DNA of 64,000 nucleotides from Serilophus lunatus (taxonomy: Eukaryota; Chordata; Aves; Passeriformes; Eurylaimidae). The notes beneath the pieces are model-generated. The model was not told the DNA's origin and did no database searches. It was given only the letters and a program-made list of their open reading frames with translations. Positions 26,647-37,275 of the stretch are shown one piece after another (positions within the stretch are counted from its first letter, which is position 1; each line of letters begins with the position of its first letter). Made by a program: the position numbers and the translations under genes. The stretch spans positions 4,025,148 to 4,089,147 of the forward strand of contig VXBA01001027.1 in NCBI GenBank assembly GCA_013399895.1, in the 5' to 3' direction.

Positions 26647-29600
26647 CCCTGAAACTGCACTTAATCATTTTGTCTTTGCCTGTTCCTAGAGTAATCCAGG
26701 TGCAAGAAGAGTACTAACTCCACCACAAAATCATAGACTAATTCCTAGAAAACATGTGTTTTAAGAGCAACCCTTGAGTTGTGACTGTACAAGGAGGGGT
26801 ATACAGGAGAATAAAAGCAGCACATATTCTGTGTAGAAAAGAAAGCAAAGAGATTGCTGTGTCCCTTCAATTTTGAGCTTCTAAAAGGAAGATTGTTGTT
26901 AAAATGAACAAGTAATTTTCAGCTTTTATGGTAAAAATCTATGATCAACCTTGAGATATCCCTGGGTGTCTTCTCTCAACACCCCTCAGCTACACGGTGC
27001 TGCAGAGGCAGAGATGAACATGCAGCTTTCCCCTGTTCAGTTCTCCTCATTACTATTTAAAGATATTTCTATTCTTCAGAAAATTGTCTGCCTTTTTTTA
27101 AAAATGCTTGCAGATTTTTGTTTGATTTGGTGTTTTGGTTTGGTTTTTTTCCAGAGGTGATATATCACAGATAATTTTATCATGCATAACCTTCCTTTTG
27201 CTTATCCCTGACTACTCATGCTTCCCTCCTCTTTTTTCCCCAGGCATTCCCTTGGATATTTGATAATTTATTATAACAGAAAACCAAGAACATTGAAAAA
27301 CAGGAGATTCTGTAGAGGTAGTCCTAACTCAGCCTCTTCAGAGGCTCATTATTGAAATAAGCACCATCTTCAAAATGAAAGACTATATTGATAGGCTCTT
27401 GTGGAGGAGAAGACACATTTGGACCTGTAGCATAAAATACCACTGAATTTTATGTTCAGAGAAAGAAGAAGGATTTAGAAAACTCCTGGTAACACAAGAC
27501 CTCATGTCCACCGAGGTGCAGCAGACACTGCAGGAACTGCATCGCCGAACTTCCAAATGAAGGTGATACAAACATCCTGAGTCACTCGCCATCAGGGCCT
27601 GATGCTCCTTGCAACATCTGCTGGGACACTGGGAGTGGCACTACTGCCTGTATTGTCCATCTTTGACAGACATGGAAACTATTTCAGTTTCCAAATCTGT
27701 CAGGTTAATATTTTCCTAGGTTATAAATCAATTTTAACAGCTGTAAATGAAGTCATAATAAAAAGAGAACTACCTACATGAATAATGTTAAGCATGAATG
27801 TAAGTCAAAATGCAGAACATACTTGTTATTAAAATTTTGGTTTGGAGACATTTTGCTTGAATGTTGGGGTGATCAGATCTGGAATCCTAGGGTTTTGCTC
27901 CTAATCTGATTTTTACCATGTCTGTTTTGCTTTGACAAAAACCCATGATGATATTTCCAATCTCTCTCCTGCTCTTGAACTACTAAGGTAGGTCAAGCAA
28001 GTTCAGTAACTAATGAAAACAAACAAAAAAGTATATTTTTAGTTACACAACTTGAGACAATTTTGTGAATTATCGTTACTACAATTTGTCTATTGCTGTT
28101 ACAGCAGGAAGAATAATCAGTCCAAAGACATCTACCCCCAGGGAAAGTGGCACTTAAGTGATGTGTAGGCATTTAAAACTTTAATGCTATAGTATGACAC
28201 AATTGCAAATTGAACTATACAAGTGATGAAATTATTAGCTATGTCTTTCAAACTTCAAGCTGTGAGGATCCAAGATGCTCTCTGGTCTGGGCAAAGGTAT
28301 GACACTCATGCAGCATAGGAAGAGGAAAGTTCAAGAGGGGAGAAAGACAGAAAATACCTAGAGAACTTCAGAGTTCACAGATATAACTGCTCTCTGTGGG
28401 TTGTATCAGGGAAACTTGTTAATTAAAAGTCACAAAGGAAAATATTCTCTTATCTGAGACTTTCTGCAGAATTTAAAAGAAAATTTGTTTTCTTGAACAA
28501 ATCAAAGAAAATAATATTAAAAAAAAGAAGCTTTTTTGCAAGGAAAAAATTAAAAGCTTCAGCATTGACACTGTTCCCTGCCAAGATGTAGATCTGAAGC
28601 AGAAGGCTTCTTCTTGGAATATGTGCCACAGAGGAATTAGAGCATATCTAGACCTTGCAATGTGGTGCATCACTATTTCCTGCACAATGTCACAGCAAAT
28701 TTGAAGTTAGAAGCTTCGCTAAGATTTTATAATAATAATTGTCTTGCTGATTCTGTCCTCCAGAGTTAAATAACCAAATATTCTGTTACTGTAAGGGGGA
28801 CTCTCTCTGAAGGTCCTGTACTGCTCTTTGCAATTTGCAGTTTATCAATCTGTTCCATAATCTAGACAGGACATTTTCTTAAAAGTTGCCAGTGACCTAT
28901 TTTTTAAATATAACACACCGTGGGTTGAAGACAGGAAGAAAGGAATAAATACTAGCAGGGGGAAGTGAAAAACTAAAGCACAAGAATAAGTAGTCTTTAA
29001 TAAACACCAGCTGGCAATGAAATCAGGGGTCTGGATGGAGTTCTAAGACAGCTTTTCTCTAAGTGATGGAGGTAAGAAAAGTAGGTAATTTCAAAAACTT
29101 AGTTGGCTGCACCACTGCAAACCATAAACTTCATGAGTCAGGGTGCTCCTTTCACTTCAATGATTTTGCATTTATTCTAAATCAATTATTTCACTGGAAA
29201 AATAACCTTTACACTTAATGTAATGTGATGTATGCTTCTTATTGTTTTTAGCAATTGTTACAAATTTATACACGTTATAGTAACAGAATAATCTGTTCTA
29301 GGCTTCAGCTCTGAAAAAAAAAATAAAAAGAGGAAAAAAATAAAGAAGAAATTCAACCAAAAAAACCCTCCACTTTTAAAATGTTATCTTGCTAAAACCT
29401 TACAGGAAAATTCAAAAACACAGCAGCTGTCATTTACCAGATTCTCCAGTACTCTTCTAAAGCCCGATAAGATGAATACCAAAATCTCTAAGGACATTAT
29501 ATAAACTACAGTATAAATGAGAAAATGTGAAACAGAACTCATTAAAATACATCAGTAGCTCTACTACCAGCTTAGAATGGACTGATTCAGGAGAAAATCC

Positions 29601-31270
29601 TGTGCAGAACTTACTGAACTGCTGCTGGCAGGCAGCAGAGGCTGAACATGTGCAGAAGTGATAACTGGGAAGGCCTCGTGGCGATTTAAATGCATAGGCT
29701 GCAGACAATTCACACTGATTCTCCACAACCATTTTTAGTGTTTTATTTCATTATTTTCTGCAGCAAATGGCTGGGAACAGAAGGGTAGCTACATTTTTTA
29801 AAACATATCAGTAGCCTTGCTGCCTGCTCAAAAATTTGACTGTGTCAACTCATCACAGAATTGTGTCCTTGCAAGAAAGAAAAGAACTCTGTGATCATGA
29901 TGCGCTCTGCCAAAGTTGCTGGCAGCAAAAGAGACCCTCAAGTCAGGGACATATAAACAAAGATGCTGAGAAACTATTTAGCTTTGCATACAATGTACCT
30001 TCCAGTTTTCAAATTCTCAGGCACACTGAGGCAAAATTAAACTATGAGTTACTGAACTAAATACCATTTAATGAACTGCTGATAAAACCATATTTCATAA
30101 CCTGAAACCCTGAATCACTAGCCCATGCCCTCAAAATATCTGCCTTCACAACTCTGGTACTTTTCCTTGACATATAATTCTAACAAGACCTAGAGTTTAG
30201 ATATAGAAGTACTAGTAAAACCCATTTGATCTTATTTTATCCCAGCCATCTAAACATGTAAAGATATCCTAGAAAATTTACTTAGAGGGGAATTAGCTCT
30301 GGGCTGTGTAAATTGTATCCAATCTATCTGGCTTTGCTGATTTTTAAGTCCTGCCAGTAAGCAAACAGATAAATAAATCATATCCAGAGCTGATCCAAAT
30401 GGCCACATCATCAAAAGTCCTTAGGAGAGAGAACAACGACATGTTTTGGAAATAAAACTACGTTAGCATAGACATCAACAGTATCTTCAAATGGAGATTG
30501 TGAGCTTAAATTACACATCATCCTACAAAAGATGTTTTTTGAGTAAGGCAAAAATAGATTCAAATATTACATAACCTTATTCAACATAGTTTATCCAGGT
30601 ATCCACCAACTGAGCCTCAACACTGCTGCCAAAACCAACGTTGCAATGGCAGATGTGCTGCAACAACAAATTCTAATAATGCTCCTGATGATTTTCCCAC
30701 GATAAATTTCTCTAATCCCTAAACAAAATGGGCAAGCTCAGCATTGATTTCCAGGCTATAAGGCTTCTTTCTACACTTGTGTAGTGCAACTACCTCCAAC
30801 AATGTTCATTTGGTGCAGCACTTCCCCAGTGTTCCTCATCAGACAAGAACAAACACTTCACATTTGCCACTGACAGCAATGTTCCTGAAACTTTTTAACT
30901 GAAGAACATTAATGCTGACAAAATCCAGACCGTCTTCTGGATTTTCTTTTCCAAACAATTAAAAAACATGCTATATTTTTAACCATAATTCATTACAATT
31001 CCTTCCTTTAGCCATGCTCATTTTGCTTGCCTGATCTTTTGCTATTTATTCTTTACATTTTATATGCTTAGATTCTTCCACTAATTATCTTAGGATATTT
31101 TCATCCATCATAGACTCATTAGAGATGTATCACAAGACCAGTCCTCCCATGTAAGAGTAGATATTTTTGTAAATTAGACACGCAAATGTACGTGGACAAT
31201 TTAATAGTTCCTAATTCTGCATTCGCAGAAGTAATGCACACAGGCAGCTCTCTAAAGCCATCACTGTTCT
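26647..31270. other. AT-rich noncoding DNA, no gene identified
   Basis: Open frames are at most 91 codons (29457-29732, minus) and unrecognised. A T/G-rich simple tract of TTTGG-like units sits at 27119-27152. A near-palindrome (CATCAGG-G-CCTGATG) lies at 27590-27604. An A-rich, low-complexity stretch covers about 29312-29370. No transposon family, RNA gene or promoter could be supported. Confidence 0.5.
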
Positions 31271-31277
31271 GCTTCTT

Positions 31278-31308
31278 GAGCAGAAATGAAAAAAGAGCAG
31301 AAATGAAA
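31278..31308 (+). repeat. 17-bp-period tandem duplication
   Basis: The 14-mer GAGCAGAAATGAAA occurs exactly at 31278-31291 and again at 31295-31308. It is a short perfect local duplication with no evident function. Confidence 0.8.
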
Positions 31309-31319
31309 GGAACAGAGCT

Positions 31320-31724
31320 ATGCTTTACCTAATTCTTGTTAGGAAAAAATACAAATTCATGACTGCCATTTGTCAAGCTTTAACTTTGAATTATGGGAGG
31401 GGTAGCGAAACACCAGCACGACTTGAGCATATACCAACACACCATGTTGTCAGTCTCTTCTTGGAAATTTTTCTCAAGATAATGTTTCTGGGAATGACAC
31501 TAATTAGCCACCAATCAACATTACCAGCTCTGCAGCACTGTTCCCAGAAACAGCATCTTTTTATGGTCATATTTCCAGGAACAATACATGGTGTCTTTAT
31601 AAAGGCAGGCAAAAATGGCAATAGATACTTAATATACATGAAGTCAACAAGACTGTGGCACTTAAAAGGTGGGTATTTTCCTAAGGCCTGTTCTTTCAAA
31701 ACAACACTTATGAGTGTGTTTTAG
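31320..31724. other. Overlapping unrecognised ORFs on both strands
   Basis: A 134-codon frame on plus spans this interval and a 102-codon frame on minus (31391-31699) lies inside it. Neither translation shows a domain, catalytic motif or membrane pattern I recognise, and a start-to-stop frame of this size is expected about once by chance in this much AT-rich DNA. The region also holds a perfect 12-bp inverted repeat, TGTTTCTGGGAA at 31483-31494 and its complement at 31541-31552, separated by 46 bases. I do not call a gene. Confidence 0.15.
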
Positions 31725-32184
31725 TCAGAGAAAACATTACTATCGATTAAACTGATACAATTTTTATTGAACTAGTTTCCTTTGCAGCATGAAGTGTACA
31801 CCATTTTTTTGTGTTGTGTAGCGTACAAAAATCAAGAAACTAACTGATCTGTTCGCTTTGGTGAAATGGATCCTTTTACCACCAATATAGAAAAACTACC
31901 CATGCTGCATCCTTTAGTAACATGAATGGGCAACTTCTGTAGTTCTTTTAACTGTGTTACAGGATTTCAATCCAAACAGCACTTTTAAACTTAAACAGGA
32001 AGGTAATAGGATACTTAAAAGGCAGCTAAACAGGTTACAGACTTTGATTTTATAGGGAATTGGGTCCATAATTAGTTAGGTGCATTATGAAAATCCACAG
32101 TTTGATGCTCAGGCAACACCAAATCTGGCTCCTGCTTTTCAATTATTAAAGCTATTGCTTCAATTCCCTGTAATTTTATAATTT
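31725..32184. other. AT-rich noncoding DNA, no gene identified
   Basis: Unique-looking sequence between the ORF patch and the CR1 insertion. I see no repeat, RNA gene or open frame worth reporting. Confidence 0.5.
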
Positions 32185-32525
32185 CACAGAATCACAGAAT
32201 ATACTGAGCTAGAAGGGACCCACAAGGATCATTGAGTCCAACTCCTGGCCCTGCACAGACTCATTCCCAAGAGTCACACCATGTGTGCAAGAGTATTGTC
32301 CAAACACACCTTGAGCTCTGGCAGCCTTAGTGTTGTGGCCACTGCCCTGGGGAGCCTGTTCAGTGCCCAAACCACCCTCTGGGGGTAAACCTCTTACAAA
32401 ACAACTTCAAGCCACTCCCCAAAGTTCTGTCACTGATCTCTACAAAAAGGTCAGTGCCTGTCCCTCCTCTTCCCCTCACAATTTCTCCCTTAAATCTCCT
32501 CTTCTCCCTGCACAAACTTAGGTAT
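32185..32525 (-). mobile_element. CR1 LINE, 5'-truncated 3' fragment, minus orientation
   Basis: The segment opens with two tail units (CACAGAATCACAGAAT, 32185-32200), the reverse complement of the CR1 3' end. It continues with the typical blocks: 'agaagggacc', 'gatcattgagtccaactcctggccctgcacag', 'ctctggcagcc', 'ctggggagcctgttcagtgcccaaccaccctctgggg', 'cttcaagccactcc' and 'gtgcctgtccctcctcttcccctcac'. These match the 3' untranslated and terminal coding part of avian CR1 as I remember it. After about 32480 the match becomes patchy, with apparent small deletions, and fades near 32525. No reverse transcriptase sequence is left, so the copy is dead. Short frames inside it (32330-32521 plus, 32360-32554 minus) are accidental. 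Confidence 0.9.
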
Positions 32526-33370
32526 TGCTTCCAAGTCACCACATCTAAATGCATTTTCCTAATGCATTTTCCAGAATTCTGCAGCTGTTTTTTTCTACTG
32601 CATGTACTCCAGGCTCTGGCAGTGATCTGACAGGGAAGCAGTGGTTAAATAGTAATGCATTTAATTTGACCACTAAAGATTAAGGTGAAAGTTACTGTAC
32701 TGTAACATATTCACGGTCACTTAAAATCAGCTGAAGCATTCCAATTAGCACTTATGTTGGAATATGGCATGGATGCTAATGTAAAATGAATCCTTTACAA
32801 GTTCAGATGGATTTCCTCAAATAGATGCTGTAATAGATTTTCTTGTTAAAGCAGATCTAATTGCAAATTCTGGAAGAGGACTTAACCATGAAATAGATAT
32901 CTACATCAAAAAATTAATCAGAATTATAATATTAACTACCTCATCAGTCAGATTCAGGGGGGAGAGGGATGCAGTTTTTAAGGAGTCTGTAAAAGTAAAA
33001 AGGAATTTATACAATTTATCATCCTTTAAAAGCACAACAAAACACCTCTTTGCTTCACCTTTTTTCCAGCAGATACTGGAGGCACTTTCAACAAAGTTGA
33101 ACCTTTTTTTCTAGTTTCACCACTAAAATAACTACATTTTAGTACAAATATAAAAATATGTAAATCTTGCCTCATCCAAGATATTTTACGGAGGGAATCA
33201 ACAATAAAGAAAATTTTGAATTATAATATTACTGACTGAATCAAATGATTCACAACGGCTTTATAATTTGGAGAAATGATCAGTGAAAAAGAGTACCCTA
33301 AAACCTTTGGTTGATTCCAAGGTTTGGTTGTACTAGAGATAACTTCAGAAACTCTGTGCCAAAAGAAATC
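32526..33370. other. AT-rich noncoding DNA, no gene identified
   Basis: Follows the CR1 fragment. It contains ATTAG/TAAT-bearing AT-rich sequence and no open frame of note. I see no repeat or RNA gene. Confidence 0.5.
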
Positions 33371-33374
33371 ACTC

Positions 33375-33790
33375 GGAAGGAATCCTGCAGAATGCATGTG
33401 CTAATTTTCATGAGGGCAGTGAGAATTTACTCATTTGAATCTTGGCTTTAGTTTAAGGCTTATTGGAAGATCTAAATATTGGGTAATGTGCCTGGCTGAT
33501 GCTCAGAAGGCATCCTTTCCACATCATCGCTTCACTTGCTGACCACAGTCCAATAAAAACCACGGTGACAAAAAGAAAGCGGAAGCAACCAAAGCCATGA
33601 GGATTTTATTTCTTAGCCCAATTAAGGAATGTGGAGAATATTTGATTGAACTTCTGTTGTTTTTATTAACGGTGACTATGAAGAGGCCAAAATGTTTTGG
33701 CATTCATTAAACAATAAAATATTGCCAAAATATTATATCCAGAAGACCTATCAAATGCTAGAGTTAATGGAGTATCTGCTCAATGCTCTT
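33375..33790. promoter_or_regulatory. Candidate conserved noncoding element
   Basis: Complex sequence with four CpGs in about 150 bases (33529, 33563, 33580, 33670), unusual for this window. The 8-mer ACGGTGAC occurs twice (33562-33569 and 33669-33676). There are also CCAAT (33550-33554), CCAATTAAG and CATTAAACAATAAA words (homeodomain, Sox or Fox-like). These are properties of deeply conserved enhancers, but no alignment supports it here. It is not a CpG island and no promoter elements are clear. Confidence 0.3.
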
Positions 33791-36700
33791 TTTTTCCCCT
33801 GCCATTTGAAATTTCTGCTGTCTTTTCCCTTTTCGCTTGTTAGGGAGAAAGGAAGGACCAACATGATTTAAAGATTACTGGCTCTGCAGACTGTGAAAGA
33901 GGGTTTCTTTCATACAGACATACAGCAATGATAGCTCACTTTCCAAAATTTTACTCCTGCCTCTTCCTGGAAACCTTTAAAGAGGAACATATACCAGTAC
34001 AATGTCCCTTTCCTCATTTGCTTATGGCAAATTTTGAACGCTTAGCAAAATGACATCACAAACAAAGAAAAAACCCACAAACAGTAAATTTTTTGCCAAA
34101 GACATTGTGGCCCTCATGCCTCCAGAGACATCATAATATTTTTACCTTCACAAATGCTCTCAATTGTCTGTCAATCAAATGAACATAAACATGGCTTTAA
34201 GTCAACCTTTGGGCTATTTGTGATAAAAGATGTGAAATACTAAAAATAATAAACAGATTGAGGATTGTGAGTGTCTGTTCCTCTGGCTATTTTATTTTTC
34301 TCTCCAGTGATGATCTGTTTTCTTACTTCTATTCTTTCCGTGCTCTGCAAGGAAATATAATATAAGGAAAAGCCTATATGGCCTTTTTCTGATCCTTTAA
34401 AAAGGCTTATTTATTGAAATTACTCTTTAAAATGTAAAGTAATATATGTATCAACTACTATTAGAAGTTTCTAGTAAAACTGTAAATGTAAAAAGAAATC
34501 TAGTCATATCAAATTCTATTACCTATGCAAGATGGCTCAAGAACATATGTATTCATATGTGGCTTATACAGCATCAGAAACTAGTAAAATACCAGACAAT
34601 TATGAAGAAACAGCCTGAAGATTTGATTATAGATATGAAGCCTCTCTCAAGATTTTTCAACTTATTTTAAGCAATGTTGGATTATGTGTCTACACTGTTA
34701 TTTCCTGAGCTGAAGAATAATGAGCACAGTATTTTTTAATTTTTTTTTTTAGTACTGCTCTCTGCAAGTGTTCTGCTTCACATTTCCAGCTTGAGCTCCA
34801 CTAAAATGCTAATGAGGAATTGTCATTAGATGTCAAGGAGGGGGGTACATCTGTCAGGCAGAAGGATCATAACAACCTTTCTGTCTGCCAGATCTGGACC
34901 TGCATCAGGATCTGGTGTAAGGCCAGGAGCAGCAACTGAGCCAAGCCCACAGGAGAGGGTTCTGCCTTAAACGTCCCAACATGCAATCAGCAAACCCAGA
35001 GTGAGTCTTACACACTGCACACTTACAGTCTCCAAAACATAGTATTGGCATAATTACCGGCTTTTATGAGTAATATTTGGTTTGGTTGGGCTAACCTGCT
35101 GGAAATTTGAGCGTATTTTCATGCGGGCAAGACCACTGCATTCATTACAATATGTTTCCTTGCTTTTCTTCGAGGGAATGGAAATATAGTCCTTCATGTT
35201 AGGACCCTCAAATGACAATGACAACACAACAAGATTAATAACTGCCACAAGCAGCTTGCCAAAGAAACTCATTCAGCTAATGCTACAGAGAATGCTTCTG
35301 CCAACCCACTGAAGAAAGAAGCACAAGTTGGAGATTGTTTTGTTTACTTGGTGTAAGTGTATTTAATAAAGGTCCTGGGCCAGAAACAGATGACAAGTGG
35401 AGGTGTAAATTATGGAGTAGAAAATGGGAAAAAGGCAGAGTAAATTGGCATAAATTGAAAATAAAAGTAAAATAGAACCTTAGTTTCTGAAAGTAGTTAT
35501 GAAATGGAATGTGAGACCAGTGATGACTCTCTGGCATGGTGTTGAGAAAATTTTAAATTGGTACAGTTATTCTTATTCATGTATCTCTTTAGCTGGAAAA
35601 TGACATATTTCCATGATTTGTAAGTGAACATTTAGAGATTTATTAAAGTACTTACCCAAGACTTGTATGCCTTAAAAGCCCCACAATTTATTAGATCAAA
35701 ATTGCAAACATGCAAATTGCTCAGCAGAATGCAAATACACAGGGTATGTGCAAAAAGGAAAAAAAAAAGAGGCTAAAATTGAAATAATATCACTGTAAAC
35801 TTTACAGCACAATTTTTTTTCAGTATAGACTCATGTTACCTTGACAATGTAACTATGCACATTTTAACCAAAACTTAATAAAAAAATAACATATATTCAG
35901 TGAATAATGATGGGAAAGTATTACATTTATTTAATCCTTCACACAGTGGAGTCAGTGTGCCTACCAATTGGACTATTCACACATAAATTGTATTTAATGG
36001 CTTCCTGTTAATATGCTCTAGTTATATAATGAAACCCCAGCAATCTCACAGCTCAAGTATCCACATTCCTCTACTATCATCAAACTAAGCAGTAATTGAA
36101 TCATTCAGGAAAGTACATTTGACCTTGAAGCTTTAAATGTGTTCCACCACGTCACAAAAATAGATGTAAAGTCCTCTGTAAATTTCTTTTCCTTAAAAAG
36201 TGGGATGCAGTAATAGATCTCACATTTTAGTAGTTCAAAACTGATACAATTTTCACAAGAATTAATTAGAAAATTGTGGTCCATTTCAAGAAAAACTGGA
36301 TCTGCTGGTTTTTGCAGTGGTCTTTTTGCACAAAATTGATTTTCTGAAGGCAAAAGACAATAAATCATCAATAAATTAATAAATTTTCATTCAGAAAGCA
36401 AGAAAAATTGATGAAGCAAAGCCTGAGCTCATACAGATTCAATTTTTTAATTCTGTGTTTCACTACCCATAAGCCATTTAACTAATAAGTAATTGTGTAA
36501 CCTGTCAGAGGAGAATTTGTAACTGTATTGTATTACAGGAAAAATATCAGTTCAGAAGAACTTGTGCAGCCTACAAGAGGCAGGTTTACTGTTACACAAC
36601 TTATTCCTGCAGCATTTCAAAACAAGGCAAGTCTGAAAGACATGATACTTTCAGGTGATTTACAAAGCTTTGTGCTTTACATGAACTACATGGAATGTGC

Positions 36701-37240
36701 ACCATATAGTGCAATGAATTCTTGGTTTGAGCGTATCAACTGGTACTTTAGACGTGACACAGAAACAATTCTTTTTCTTGGCCTAAAGGACTATCATGCA
36801 AACCTGTCGAACAAAAAATCTTCCTCTGAGCCAAGGCTATTACAAAAAAAGAAAAACCCCTGCTAAGCTATGTTCCATCTCCTGTCTCCCTCTCTCTAGA
36901 TGCTCCCACATCCTCTAGTGGTTTCACCAGTTGTCCTGGGGTCACATCACAACCTGGGGTAGCTCAAATAAAGAAAATCCAACTCTGCTGAATACTTCAC
37001 GCATCTTACAAGCAGAACTGATCTCCACCACTCGAGGAGATGAAAAGCTCAGTATAGATGTGGCTGGTGCTTTAATTAGCAAGGCAGAGACACTGAACTT
37101 CAGTAGATTCTAAATTATGTTTGATTCTTAAACACCGAACTGACTTGCAAGTCCTTGAGTTCATGCTTGAGTACTTCATAAGGGCCTTTTCATGTAATTT
37201 AAGATTCAATCGAGCAGCAGCATCTCACTACAGTGTTCTT
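33791..37240. other. AT-rich noncoding DNA, no gene identified
   Basis: Unrecognised frames include 112 codons on plus at 36528-36866 and 88 codons on minus at 36105-36371. Two perfect octamer motifs at 35710-35717 and 35729-35736 are listed separately. A and T runs (34738-34751, 35759-35769) are ordinary. No transposon or RNA gene was identified. Confidence 0.45.
35710..35736 (+). promoter_or_regulatory. Pair of octamer (POU-factor) motifs
   Basis: Two exact copies of ATGCAAAT, at 35710-35717 and 35729-35736, lie in the same orientation 19 bases apart. A third partial word (TTGCAAAC) precedes them. The octamer is the binding site of POU-domain factors such as OCT1 and OCT4. Single octamers are expected a few times in this window by chance; a same-strand pair this close is much less expected. 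Function is inferred only. Confidence 0.3.
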
Positions 37241-37242
37241 CA

Positions 37243-37275
37243 ACACAGTCACAGAATAGCTTGGGTTGACATTAG
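37243..37275 (-). mobile_element. CR1 LINE 3'-end scrap (probable)
   Basis: Reads CACAGTCACAGAATAGCTTGGG and then 'ttgac', close to the reverse complement of a CR1 3' terminus (CACAGAAT units followed by 'ggcttgggttgga'). Only about 33 bases are recognisable, so it is either a very short insertion or a badly decayed one. Confidence 0.45.

Noticed and set aside
32330..32554. Open frames on both strands in the 32.3-32.6 kb region
   Set aside because: They lie almost wholly inside the CR1 fragment and are not the element's reverse transcriptase frame.
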